This document shows, one piece after another, positions 23,212-33,814 of a stretch of DNA of 64,000 bases. The DNA comes from Corbicula japonica. Taxonomy: Eukaryota; Mollusca; Bivalvia; Venerida; Cyrenidae. Below the pieces are notes generated by a model. It did no database searches, was not told where the DNA came from, and was given only the letters and a program-made list of their open reading frames with translations. The DNA lies in contig JAZAYU010000010.1 in NCBI GenBank assembly GCA_038501625.1, positions 620,001-684,000 of the forward strand, read 5' to 3'. The translations under genes were made by a program, and so were the position numbers. Every line of letters begins with the position of its first letter. Within the stretch, counting starts at the first letter, position 1.

Positions 23212-23281
23212 CTGTGAAAACTGTCTGTAACAGACTTGTAAATAACAGTAATAAAAGCACGACCCTTGCAAGTTCTTTGTC
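23212..23281 (-). CDS. Signal-peptide exon of the module gene
   Basis: Acceptor TTTTATTTTAG, then DKELARVVLLLLLFTSLL and QTVFT, then donor G|GTAAGA. The length is 70 bp, phase 0 at its start and phase 1 at its end, matching the phase 1 start of the next exon. The leucine-rich core followed by a polar stretch is typical of a secretory signal peptide. It has no in-frame start codon of its own, so an upstream exon with phase 0 must supply the ATG; a candidate is at 23913-23924. Confidence 0.75.
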
Positions 23282-23912
23282 CTAAAATAAAAACAAACAC
23301 AAGTGTTTTGGCTTTTAGTTATATAGCGAAAATAAAGAATTTGCATATTTACTAAAAGTTATAAAGTGTCAGGTTTCTGTCTTATTTTGCTGAGTATACA
23401 ATATTTTTGACATATGTGTATCAAGCTGATTCAATGTGAAACTCAGACCCGCTTAATTTTTACTTAAAATAATTAACAAGGTGCGTCATGTGAAAGGTGT
23501 TTTTTACAAGATTTTTGAGCTTTTACAATTACGTAAACAATAAGCTTTTAAAATGGATGTAACTTAAAAAACAAAATTTCTGTATCTTTATTAAAGAAGA
23601 ACACGAGTTTGAAAATTCGAAAATAAAGAGTGAATTTTGAGATTTGAGTTAGTACTTTATTTGGTAAGTACTTGCATTTATCTAGTTTTCTTCTTATCTA
23701 GAAATAGATACTCCTGTTTAATCATTTAGAATCATTTAGTTCCGCTGCCCATGTTCAGTCAGTTGTAAAGCTTATCTGTGTAAGTGCTTTTAAACTGTAA
23801 TAGTCTGGAAAAATGTCGCTTATTTGAAACTTTAAAGACATTTTGATAAATAGTTTGAACGCGAATTCTAGCGAAACAAACTAATTATAGATAATAATCA
23901 AACCAAACTTAC

Positions 23913-23924
23913 AATTATTGACAT
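23913..23924 (-). CDS. Candidate first coding exon (ATG, four codons)
   Basis: The minus strand reads ATGTCAATAATT followed by the consensus donor GTAAGT. It ends in phase 0, which matches the start of the signal-peptide exon and would give MSIIDKELARVVLLLLLF. It lies at the edge of a degraded repeat A copy (about 23921-23965). The match in phase and donor could be chance for so short an exon. Confidence 0.35.
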
Positions 23925-24215
23925 TTATCTTGTTCGATGGCTTTCAAAGTTCCATTTTTTATTTTTTCAGTTATCCCAGTAGCGATATTTGTGCCGTGTG
24001 GTGGCCGTAAAACATATCTATGTACATTCAAGCACTGCTGATATCAATTATAAAGTCTTTTGAGCAAGATACTAATATTTGTGTAGATATAAAGTAGCGC
24101 TCAACCCGGAGCTATGCGGCGGGAACAGTGATATGCCCTCAATAAAACCTAGCCAGAAAGTGTTTGATATTTTTAGTGTTCGGTGGCTATCAAATTCCTT
24201 TTTCATCTGTTTTAC
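23921..24215 (-). repeat. Two reverse copies of repeat A
   Basis: A short fragment (about 23921-23965) carries GGCTTTCAAAGTTCC. A fuller diverged copy (about 24095-24215) carries GCGCTCAACCCGGAGC, then GTGTTCGGTGGCTATC. Both run in reverse relative to most copies. Confidence 0.6.
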
Positions 24216-25310
24216 ACAAACACACATGTGTGATGTTTTCGCTGACTTAAAAGTATAAACCATACATCCTTTTTGAAACTTAAAAATATTTTAACTCAAC
24301 CAGGGAGCTGAGTGGCATAATAACCTAAACTTGACAGTAAATAGGGCTTAAAGACCAACACTTGACGGCTTAGCGGCCTGAGGTTGCAGACCATTGTAGC
24401 TTAGCGACCTAGCGGCGAGAAGCCATCGGTATACCGACCTAACCGTGTCAGCTTGGCGGCCAAGCGACATTATCTTGTTGGTCTAGCACCCTGAACCTGG
24501 TGTCTAAGAGGCCTTTTTGGCGTCTTCGCGACCTAGCTTTCTGAACCTGGTGACCTAGGTGTCTGGCGGTTAAATGTGTGCAGTCTAATGCTGCAATGAG
24601 AAATCCTGGCTGCCTAGCAGCTGAGCAAGAAAAATTCGTCGGATAGTATCAACGACCATTTACCAGCAAGATTTACCATATGTGACTGATTGAATCTGAA
24701 TCAATACCCAGGGGGTATCATACATGTAAAGAATTAATCGTTTGGAGTCTTCTACTAATTGCTGATTACTCAAACATGTTAACTAATTCAAGTGCATCAT
24801 ACATGTTTAAGGCAAATATGCGTCGTTAAAACTTCATCGTTGCATGCAGGTGTTCCACTTAAACCGGGATATGACGGTTTGAGTCGAAATTGCCTCATTT
24901 TGCCAACTATGGTCTTAGTGGAAGTGTATTTCTTTCTTAAAAATTTGGTGTTGTTCGGATATTTATTGGCAGAATCTCCCAAACCTGACCTTTGCGACTC
25001 AGCAGCTAGTGGAATCGGTGAGACTGGTGATAGGGCTGAACAGTTAATGTTTTCATTGAAAACTGTTTGGTTTTGTGTATATATAATAAGAAAAAAAGCG
25101 TTTTTAACAGACGGTTCCGACAACTTTATTTGATCTACAGTTAATCAGATTTCAGGACATAGCAATATATGGTATACATATATATTTAACTTTATCTTTC
25201 AAGAATTAAACTATCATATTTCTCCAAGAAGGAATATTCCATAGGCTAATTCCGTAAAAGTAGGCGTGGATAGTATTGTATACTAGCATAACTATTCCGC
25301 TTAAGTCTCT
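24216..25310. other. No gene found; degenerate CCTAGC-type short repeats
   Basis: About 24340-24640 is unusually GC-rich for this region. It consists of loosely repeated phrases such as GCGACCTAGCGGC, CCTGAACCTGGTG and GCTGCCTAGCAGC. The rest has no splice-supported coding sequence. Confidence 0.5.
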
Positions 25311-25329
25311 TTGAATTGTTGAATGTCAA

Positions 25330-25586
25330 ATGGGGCACGCCACGGGAAAAGGTACCTTCGGTCATTTTAGTTATATTTTAGTTTTTAATAAATTTAGAAA
25401 GAACTTTCAACAATAAATCAAATTCTTATAACTTTAATGTGATTTTTGTTACACATTTTGACAATGAAATGGTATTTTTACTGAGAAATGCATAATAAAT
25501 AATGCCGTCTGCTCAAATTTATGACGTCATTTCAAAGATTGACGTAAACTGTCCGAAGGTACCCTTCCCCGTGACGCACCCCAAAT
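25330..25586. mobile_element. MITE with TGGGGCACGCCACGG inverted termini
   Basis: The left end is TGGGGCACGCCACGGG followed by GGTACCTTCGG. The right end is the inverse, CCGAAGGTACC then CCGTGACGCACCCCA. The interior is AT-rich without an ORF. A second copy in the other orientation lies at about 60491-60737, and a part-copy follows at about 25636-25740. Confidence 0.75.
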
Positions 25587-25759
25587 GACTTACTGACACA
25601 TATGTGTATGGGGATTATCATGGGAAAATACTTCGAATAGTTGACGTCCATCCTTGAAATTACGTTATAAAGTTGAGCAGACAACATTTATCATTATTTA
25701 ATGTATTTATTATGTATAATGTATTTCGTGGTAAAAATAACGCAATGGGGCCGTAACAC

Positions 25760-26230
25760 TATGAAGTTCTGGCCAGCGTTCTACGACGTTTGAGGAAACG
25801 TTGATAGTCGATCATGGTTGCTGGGATAGCGCCAGAAATGCGTCGTGTGAACGCTAGTGATAGTCAATGATCGCCGGGAATCGGCGGAGAACGCTGGTCC
25901 GGAAAAAAAATTGAACATGCACAAAAATTATCACTGAGACCAGCGTTCTTCAACGTTTAATTTTAAACGCTGAAGAACGTTTAAGAACGTCCGTGGAACG
26001 TTTAACTAACGTTCGCCGAGCGTTGCACGCGTTCGGCTATCATGAGCCAGTCTTTACTTAAGCGTTATTTGGTTGTTACAAATCGTTTGCTTTGCTGTGA
26101 ACGACTCATTGTCGACCTGTCAACGACCGATGAACGGTCCCCAAGCGCATGCAGCGTTTGACTAATGTGAAACGAACGCCCTTTTGGTGTCCATTGAGCG
26201 TCATTCGAGCGTTACCCGAACGTCCATGAT
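25760..26230. repeat. GC-richer tract dense in AACGTT/AACGCT words
   Basis: Contains facing segments CCAGCGTTCTACGACGTT and GAACGCTGGTCC, then ACCAGCGTTCTTCAACG, with many further AACGTTC-type words. It could fold into several stems. No ORF of note; probably a decayed inverted-repeat element. Confidence 0.45.
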
Positions 26231-26279
26231 TTAGCACGCTCGTATAACGGTGACAAATCGTTCTTCAAAATACAGCTTG

Positions 26280-28100
26280 CTTGCTTTTCAATTTTTATAT
26301 AGCAATAAACGGAGGATTTTCATGGCAGCCTATAGAGTTGATACAGTGGCATCTGTACCACAGATTTAGGGATCCTTTTCTTAAGATTTATTGCCTATAA
26401 ACAGATTTAGTTCAACATAACCAAAAACAAAACACTTCGGTATTTCTCAACCATTTTAATGGAATTGTCGTTTTTTTCAAACTTGTTTTTGACATTAATC
26501 TGTTCACCTTATTCAAACAAATGTGCTACTTTAAATAGTTATTTATTTTGTCATAAATTATTATTATATTCGTGTCTGTAAACATTTGTTTTATTAGTAA
26601 CGATAAACAAGGTAACAATATGGCTGTCATTGTAATAGCGTACAAACCACCCAAAGTATTGCAATCATCTAAACATTGACAAGAGTCGTAAAAGGTCAAT
26701 CATAGCTTAGGCCGAGTAGCATAATTATTCTTATTAAAAAATTTTAATTTAAATTTTAAATTAAACGGGTCGCATAGCTATTTCTGATATTTTTAAAATA
26801 AGTTAGGATATTGAATGATACATGAGACGGGTAATGTAAAGCTTTAAAAACAAAAAAAAACTTGCTGATTCTTTAACATGGACATTCAAATTATCCGATA
26901 ATTTGGAAGTCTAAGTTTGAGAAAATGAATTTAATTATTTCACTGAAGTTAAGTAAAAACACAAACAACTAGCAAATATTTTTTCATTTTCTCTATGTTT
27001 GTGAAGTTGGCAGACTAGCAACCCGTCACCCAGGCAGCTTGAACTTGTCAGCCAAGCAGTCTTACAGAGTGACGTTAACAGCGTGGCTGCCTATCAGAGT
27101 GAAGAAAGCAGCCTAGTAGCCTGGCAGAGTCAAGTAAGCAGTCTGGCAGCCTGAAGTTTAATGCTCGACTGATATGATGTAATTAACTGTTTTAACTACA
27201 TGTATCATATCATTCAAAAACGCATTTTTATAATATTTCATGTTCATATTTTCAGAAAATGCAAACATTGAATTTTTGCTGCTTTGTCGAAGTTTCGTTT
27301 AATATTTTCCTGTTTACCTTATTATTTCACCTGAAACGAGTTTTTCTAAAGTCTAAAGTTTTTTTCGACAAATAAATATCGCGTGAAATTCATTATTTCA
27401 CCTCAAGTTAGTTGATGTCAAGTGGTTTTGTCGACATACGGTACTTTTTTGACAATAAAACAAATATTTCTCGTTTTTATGTGTATCTTCAAGTGAAAAG
27501 AGCCGTAAAATGTAAGAATTAAATGTATTGTTTTGACAAAAGTTATGTTTTCTGATTTTCAAAATTTTAAGTTTTGAATTTCCTGAAAGATATGATACAA
27601 TTTGTTTGAAATCACATTATCATATCACTTTCGTCGGGCGTTAAGCTTCTCGCTTTGAGCTGCGAGGTTCGTTAGTTGCGTACTACACACTGCCAAGATA
27701 ATAGGCCGCTAACTTCACGAGCGTATTCTTTATAATCAAATCTAATTTCGATTATAAAAAAAAAAACAAAATTTAAAACAAGACGAAATCTATAAACAGA
27801 TTATAACATACCATCTCTCTCTACGATCCTGTTGCAAAGAACTGACGAGCCAGAATGAATTTTGTTCATTTACGAAGTTCGTTACTCGTTTGCATATTTT
27901 GTTACACCTGAATAATAGTTGTAGATGGTATCGGATGGTGACGAGCTATCTGATTAATATTGCAGTGTTTTGAAGCCCCTTGTAAACAAAGTGACAAATA
28001 ACATATTTTCTGGAGAATTATGACGGATGGTTTCTTGTTATGGTTCAATAAAACGGAAAGTGACGGTGATGCCAAAGCGCACGGCCCACGTTAGGGAAAA
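26280..28100. other. No gene found; AT-rich, with a short CAGCCT-type repeat
   Basis: About 27010-27165 repeats variants of GGCAGCCTG and GTCAAGTAAGCAG, similar in style to the 24.4-kb tract. The rest is AT-rich unique sequence without supported exons. Confidence 0.5.
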
Positions 28101-28103
28101 TAA

Positions 28104-28107
28104 AATA

Positions 28108-28158
<51 letters not shown>
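28104..28158. repeat. (TAA)n microsatellite
   Basis: An almost uninterrupted run of TAA/AAT triplets, about 18 copies. Confidence 0.95.
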
Positions 28159-28159
<1 letters not shown>

Positions 28160-28839
28160 GGAACACGAAAGTGTAAAAACTGTGTCTTTTATACAAAGAT
28201 TATTTGTGGATTACTTGGAAAACACGGTTTTAATATGTATTTATCATTATTTATGACGACAAAAGGCCCAAAATTAAAATCATGGTCTTTTGTTTGTAAT
28301 TTTCGTTAACCTGTAGAAATGGGAAATATAGAAATGGGAATACTGTAAATGTCTGTTTAATGTTTTATTAGTAAAAACCACAAACATGAGAGATAATGTA
28401 ATAACAATTACAATATAAAATAACATTTGTCCTATACCTACACATGCACATTGTCACAAGTGTATTTACCAAAATTCCATGTACATGTATATACAGAAAC
28501 ATTCGGAACTTACATTGAAAAAGTTATGTATTCATGGAAATATTGTCATTAGATAAGTAAACGTGGAATCCTTTTGTTATATTACTTACAACATTACAAT
28601 AAAAAGACGTTGTCGTCAGTTTTGTAAAGTATCTTTCACGCTTAACCCCACACAGATTATCTATAAATATATTACCCCTACCGACATACCTTGTGCTAAA
28701 TGTAACAGTGCTTTGAATGTTTTGAGAACGATACGTCTCTGAGAAGCAGAATAAATATGTCTGTTATTTTACGAGAAGCCTCACATGATTCTCAATATTG
28801 TTTATTATAATGAATAAGAGTTTCTTTTTAATACAAAAA

Positions 28840-29210
28840 AATATGCTTATCAGGAAATGTAACATCCAGAAAACACAACTTTCCACATCCCCACGCAGCC
28901 AAAAAGAAGAAAGGAAAAGAAAAGAGAACAAGGGTTTACAAAATGATCTAAGTCACCACAAAAAAATAACGAAAATGAGAACCTAGGGGAAACCGCCTTG
29001 CAACGGTAAGTGGCAAAACAATTTGCCCCTGTGGTTCTAAACCATGTTCTAGGGTCCACCCACTTTGCAAATGCCCAAACAGGTTGTCTTTATGAACAAA
29101 CAATTAAAAGCTGTCCTAATGAATGAGCTCCAACCCACCCGTTAACTCGACAATGTTGCATGCAAAGGCACACAAACCAATAGAACATAAGACGCTTATA
29201 GCATTGGCAA
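28840..29210 (+). mobile_element. Repeat B copy
   Basis: Carries the family landmarks in order: a purine-rich AAGAAGAAAGGAAAAG stretch, ACCGCCTTGCAACGG, GTGGCAAAACAATTTGCC, GTTCTAGGGTCCACC, CCAACCCACC, then ATGTTGCATGCAAAGGCACA. No intact ORF. Confidence 0.65.
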
Positions 29211-29624
29211 GCAATTAACGCTATACCTGCACACGAAACATCACCAAAAATGACTGTCTTCTGGGGGCACGTTCAAAAATTAAGGATTTCCGGTAGAGAC
29301 GATAAATAACTCTAAATACGACTTACACTTTGAAAGGCAATCCCTATTTAAACTGACAATTTTGGCTACGCGCGTGCATATGCTTACTGCCAATGCCAAT
29401 TTAGCCCTGGGTTTTGAACAACATGTTTTAACATTAAGTACACCAAAGACGTTATCACAACTGCAATCGTCTATTAAATGTAAAACCTACTTGTTTTTCA
29501 AAAACATGAAGTGGTATTTAATCTGAAAATACCGCATTTAAGGTTCAATTTTCTACCCTATGTATACCATCGTTTTGGGATGGATCGGAATTTGCTGTTT
29601 TTGTTCTATATACATGTATTGAGT

Positions 29625-29768
29625 TTCTCTCAACCCGGGGATACGAGGCGTGGGCAATTATATGCATTTCAATTACTACCCATGAACAGGCTCAATAAAC
29701 CGAGCCTGCAATATTATCATATTTGTCGTATTAGGTTGCTTTCAACGTTCCTTTTTCATCTATTCTAA
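29625..29768 (-). repeat. Repeat A copy, reverse orientation
   Basis: Reads CTCAACCCGGGG, GGGCAATTATATGCATTTC, CAGGCTCAATAAACCGAGCC, then CAACGTTCCTTTTTCATCT. These are the reverse of the repeat A landmarks. The overlapping 85-codon open frame is a by-product. Confidence 0.75.
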
Positions 29769-30448
29769 AATGTTTTTATTTTATAAAATTTCAGGTGAGG
29801 AATCATGTGTTAAAATCAAATTATTATATAATTTATAATTTATTTGTTATAGTGCAAAGTGATAATGTTTTAAAGGCATTTCTGTATTTTTGTAATTAGC
29901 AGATAACACTCATTTTCAATTATTGATGAGAAACCCCATAAATGGAAAGTTGTTATCACACGATCGTTAATACAAACAGTTGATTGTCGCAAACATTGAA
30001 TTAAATATGATTTTCTACACGTTTTACTCCACGTTTAAATATCTTACACAATAAACTATCGCAAGCATTTACGTCAGTGCACGTACATGTACCTCATATC
30101 GCAAAATACCCACAGTTACTTCAGGAACATCGATTATTCAAGAATTAAAGATTGCGTTAATCAGGGTATGAAAAACATTGTGGGGATTTAAAGTGTGTAT
30201 TTAGGGAAGACACGCGTTATCAAACTATGTTCCAGATTCTTGAAAACGCAAACTATAACAGATTAATTCTGATTTCTTTTTTCCAAAATCTTTTTTGTAA
30301 ACAATTCAAAAATATTTGGCATTTTCGAAAGTTGTTATTAATGGTGACGGTAAGGACATGAAGGAAGACAAACTATTTCAAAGCATCTTGAGCTTATGAG
30401 ACTGCGTTTCATCTAATTTATAATCATATGCTGGGTGTTTAATTATTG
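29769..30448. other. No gene found; AT-rich flank of the C1q segment
   Basis: No plus-strand exon with a signal peptide or a coiled coil is seen here. That matters because the plus-strand C1q exon at 31008 would need one upstream. Confidence 0.5.
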
Positions 30449-30555
30449 TAATATTTGATTTTGTAGGAATGTGGCATATTTGGAATATTTGTTTATTTAT
30501 TGATTATTATTTATTGATTATTTTCTTCGAATCAAACATGATTAATGCGACGAAT
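30449..30555 (+). repeat. Inverted-repeat arm (left) flanking the C1q exon
   Basis: Matches the reverse complement of 32034-32145 over about 107 bp with roughly seven mismatches and one 4-bp gap. Shared landmarks include AATGTGGCATATTTG and CTTCGAATCAAAC, so the match is not merely AT-richness. The arms bracket about 1.48 kb that contains the C1q exon. Confidence 0.85.
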
Positions 30556-31007
30556 AATACTTGTTCTAGTCTGTTGTTACTGTAACTAACCTGTACGACT
30601 GTGGATGGTAGTGACGAGAATGACGAAAAAGGGGAGTTAAGGTGCCATCAATAGCATCAGTTCATTCGTGATTATATACGTACATGAGGGAATGAGACAA
30701 ATTATCTATACGTCTAAGATCAAGACGTCTGAGATTTAATGACTACAGCATGTCTGTAATACTGGAAGTGCTTCTGTTATCATATTTGCTCCATCGAGCT
30801 GCCCTTTTTTGAACATTTCAGTTTGATCAATTAAGGTTTTAGTGTAGGGTAACCAGATCCCAGAGCCATATTGATGTTGGGGTAGCACAAGCGTCTGATA
30901 AGCCGTTAACTTACGGGGTTTAGATTGACCTTAATGTTTTGGCATAGTATTTGGTTTATATGTGAAACACAATTCTACGGATAACTAAAAAATATATTTG
31001 TTTTCAG

Positions 31008-31462
31008 GAAAAAGACAGAACATGGTTCAACCATCTGAACACGACTTACCTATAGCTTTCTTTGCGACTATGGGTACCTCAATGACACACGTCGGAACAA
31101 ATCAACCTATTTTCTTCGAAAACGCAATAACCAACGTCGGCAACGCTTACAACAGAAATCTTGGTGCCTTCATTGCCCCTGTCGCCGGGATATACGTGTT
31201 TTCGACTACACTCCTGTCCGGCAATGGCGTGACGTTCCAAGCAGCATTTGTACGCAACAACCAACGGATATCTTATCTAGAACTTCTCGGTGGAGAACTT
31301 CACTCCTTTGCAACCGAGAGCATGACAATTATCTTGCAGCTTCAAAAAGGCGATGTCGTATCTGTCCATAACCTTAGCACGGACATTGGCATCTATGGGG
31401 CCGATACAGCACGTTTGCTGGCTTCCTTCTACAGGCAGACAACTCGAGTCCAGCGATTGTAG
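31008..31462 (+). CDS. Orphan C1q-domain terminal exon
   Basis: Acceptor TTTGTTTTCAG, then an open frame entered in phase 1 and ending at TAG (31460-31462), 150 residues. It reads IAFFATMGTSMTHVG, NVGNAYN, GAFIAPVAGIYVFSTTL and ESMTIILQLQKGDVV, the hallmarks of a C1q globular domain. It is a close paralogue of the exon at 37265-37725, with matching acceptor phase and 3' flank. In the intact paralogue this exon follows a signal-peptide/coiled-coil exon on the same strand. Here the matching first exon (32753-33356) is on the opposite strand, so the two cannot be spliced as they lie. The exon itself has no damage. Confidence 0.85.
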
Positions 31463-31503
31463 GGTAGTGAAATCATCATGTGACATATCCTAGTTTATAT
31501 ATA

Positions 31504-31509
31504 AATAAA
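31504..31509 (+). terminator. Poly(A) signal AATAAA after the C1q exon
   Basis: AATAAA lies about 40 bp past the stop codon, a usual distance for a short 3' UTR. Confidence 0.5.
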
Positions 31510-31609
31510 AAATCATAATTAGTATTTAGTTATCTTTGAACCTAGTTGAACCACTTACTGCACTGGTTATTGACAGAAAAACCGGGAAGGTTTATGGTGA
31601 AAACCTTGT

Positions 31610-31700
31610 TGATGAGATGGCGTGGTGGCTCGGAAGCTCGAGAAGCGAGGTTCGATTCCCGGTTGAGCCACAAACATTTAATCGGTTACTTTTGGCGCCT
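31610..31700 (+). repeat. tRNA-derived SINE-like sequence
   Basis: Has TGGCGTGGTGGC as a possible box A and GGTTCGATTCC as a perfect box B, then GGTTGAGCCAC. A related GATGTGGTGGCCCG stretch occurs at about 31838. It lies inside the segment bounded by the inverted repeats. Confidence 0.5.
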
Positions 31701-32033
31701 GGAGAAATGGTTGTTATGAGATATAGATGAAAAATGGTATTCAGGTTAGAATTTCTAGGAAATTCGTGAATTTCAATTGCTCGGAAAAAGTGTGTAACCG
31801 GGTAGATTTATGGCGAAAAGCTTATTGGAAAGTTGATGTGGTGGCCCGTAAGCTAAGTCATAGAGGGTTTGCACGGTAAGCGAGCAAATCCATGAAAACG
31901 GTATCTAGAAAAGCACGAAATTTGATGCCCACGAATAATTTAAGAAGATCCAAACTGTAAACGATAATTAGTGGAAGATATCAGGCTGTGCAGAACGCCG
32001 AGTTATATCATAACACTATCGACAATTAATTTA

Positions 32034-32145
32034 ATTTGTCTCATTAATCAAGTTTGATTCGAAGAAAAATAATCAATAAATAATAATTAATAAATAAACA
32101 AATATTTCAAATATGCCACATTCTTACAAAATATATCAAATATTA
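32034..32145 (-). repeat. Inverted-repeat arm (right) flanking the C1q exon
   Basis: Reverse-complement partner of 30449-30555. Sequences just inside and just outside the two arms do not match each other, so the arms have defined limits. Confidence 0.85.
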
Positions 32146-32435
32146 TATTTACTCCTATTTCTCAACAACAGTCACCTTCTGGAACGCCCTTCCCCCTAAT
32201 ATTCCCTCGCTCCCGACCATTGAGAAGTTCAATGCAGCTATCTGCTTTATTGAACACCAATCACCATAGCTTTGCATACTCTTACTTTTTTCCTACTTAG
32301 ATAATCTGAAAAGATTTTACAAGAAACAAATGTTACATATTACAGTCAAGAATAAATATAGTACATGTAACATTTAATAGAATTTAAAATGAATTTTAAA
32401 TGACACACTTTCAGCTCTTTGTAAAAAGTTGAAAT

Positions 32436-32700
32436 GGATGAAAAAAGGAACTTCACCTAACATGACAACTAATCAAAACAGTTCAGTCTAGGTTTAATTG
32501 ATCCTGTTCATGTGCAGTAATCGAATCGCATATTATTTTCAATGCAGCCCTGCCCCGGGTTGAGCGCAACTTAGTTTTACTACATGCCATTGTATATGTA
32601 CCTTGAATATATATCTCGTGCTCGAACGCCTTCAAAGGGCGTAATTGATAACATCACTAACTGAATGTTCGGGGAGACTTCTACAGCCACCACACTACTT
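32436..32700 (+). repeat. Repeat A copy with 3' extension
   Basis: Diverged repeat A (GATGAAAAAAGGAACTTCAC, then CCCCGGGTTGAGCGCAAC) followed by a CGCCTTCAAAGGGCGTAATT extension. The extension is also present at about 22090-22150 and 45960-45990. Confidence 0.65.
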
Positions 32701-32752
32701 GGTTGCTACGCCAATCGATAGTTTTGTAATAAATATAAAATCTAAAACTTAC

Positions 32753-33356
32753 CTTTGTTGTTAGAAATAATTGTATCTGCCGAATCTGTATGTTTCACTT
32801 GATTTGTCTCATCGACAGTTGTGTTGTCATCAACCTCCTGATTATGCTCTGTTAATGTTGGGGAACGGGATCTTGATTGATTTACCAACAAAGCCATTAT
32901 ACTATGTTGTTTCACTATTTGTTTTTGCAAACGATAAACAAGAGTTGACTGTTCTTTATTTTTCTTTTCCAGATTCATGACTTGGTCGACAAGCGCTGAT
33001 TCCCGTAGTTCTGTTGCTTCCAGCCTCGACTGAAAATCAGATATTTGTGTCTTGAGTTCGTCAATGACGTCGTGCAGTTTTGAATCGTGTAATTCTAGGT
33101 CACTCAGGCGTTTTAAATATTCCGATTCGTGTGCTTCAAATGTAGACAACTTTTCGTGTAGTCTAATTTCCCGAGATTGGAGAACATCAATGCGCCCCAT
33201 CAGCTCTTGTGTAATTCTTTCATTAGACCTCAGACGTTGAATCAACGTAGCATAGTCTTCACTAAATTCTGCTCCATCAGGCATATATCCAGCTATAAAA
33301 CCACATGAATGAATAGCAATAAGGCATATTGAAACTAATATTGTGTTTGAATACAT
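32753..33356 (-). CDS. C1q-gene exon 1: signal peptide plus coiled coil (separated from its C1q exon)
   Basis: Starts at ATG with MYSNTILVSICLIAIHSCGF, a signal peptide. A long heptad-rich coiled coil follows, about residues 35-160 (RLRSNERITQELMGRIDVL through ESALVDQVMNLEKK), then an acidic, polar tail. The donor AAAG|GTAAGT ends the exon in phase 1. Its 604-bp length equals that of the paralogous exon 39259-39862. In that paralogue the next exon encodes C1q. Here no minus-strand C1q exon lies downstream, and the only one nearby is inverted at 31008-31462. The gene is therefore either broken by inversion or read only in the alternative orientation. Confidence 0.85.
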
Positions 33357-33700
33357 GATGATTAAACAGCAGTCCGAACTGACTAAAGAAAAAAAACCGT
33401 CCTTTTCAGTGGATTCCTTTAGCCGCGTTGAAAAACTAGATCATATGCGAGATAAAATTGCATAAAATTCCTAAATCTAATGTCAATAGGTAGTAATATT
33501 CTCATATCTTTCAGAACAGTTAACATACATAGGACATAATCATTAATGTTAAATTATTTAACGAAATTTATTTATAATTTCATAAAGGTTAAAGAGACTT
33601 TTTGCTGTAATTTTGTCGAGCATAAAATCCGCTATGGTTATATAGAGTGGCCATCGGCATTGTTGATTATTTTTAAAGACTGCACTGTTTTTTGTCAAGA
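33357..33700 (-). promoter_or_regulatory. Upstream block conserved between C1q paralogues
   Basis: About 300 bp upstream of the start codon closely matches 39863-40150. Shared words include CGTCCTTTTCA, ATCTTTCAGAAC, ACATAGGACATAA and TTTTGTCGA. On the minus strand CTATATAAC near 33640 resembles a TATA box, changed to CTGTATAAC in the paralogue. The extent of conservation may reflect duplication rather than constraint. Confidence 0.45.
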
Positions 33701-33814
33701 GACAACGCCCTGTCTTTAAAAGGTATCGTGGTCATTGTGCTTATGGATTAGTTTATGATTATAAACATGGTCTTTATGTAATCATTAGGGGTTTACAGTA
33801 TACAATATAATAAA

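Larger units (their letters stand above)
1..23924 (-). other. Gene span: multi-module EB/EGF-like secreted protein (3' end outside window)
   Basis: This span groups a signal-peptide exon, 19 module exons (one cut by the window edge) and several dead exons on the minus strand. Each module has six cysteines in the order C-x5/6-C-x6/7-C-x3-7-C-x-C-x11-C, with a common core of DSDCSAVSNSAC, then CxCKPGYKPSSDQLSC. This resembles EB or EGF-like extracellular modules. Every intact module exon begins with two bases that complete a codon and ends with one base of the next, so all introns are phase 1. The predicted product is secreted, exceeds 800 residues and consists almost entirely of tandem modules of about 44 residues. 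Modules from 0-8.4 kb are more alike than those near the 5' end, which suggests recent expansion. Ligand and function are unknown. Assignment of all exons to one transcript is inferred from strand, phase and order. Confidence 0.75.

Noticed and set aside
24792..25133. Overlapping open frames of 113 and 108 codons on opposite strands
   Set aside because: Neither has a recognisable domain, splice context or signal peptide, and long frames on both strands over the same DNA usually reflect composition. Kept out of the gene list.
31536..31730. 64-codon plus-strand open frame after the C1q exon
   Set aside because: It spans a tRNA-derived SINE-like sequence with a box B, not a protein-coding gene.
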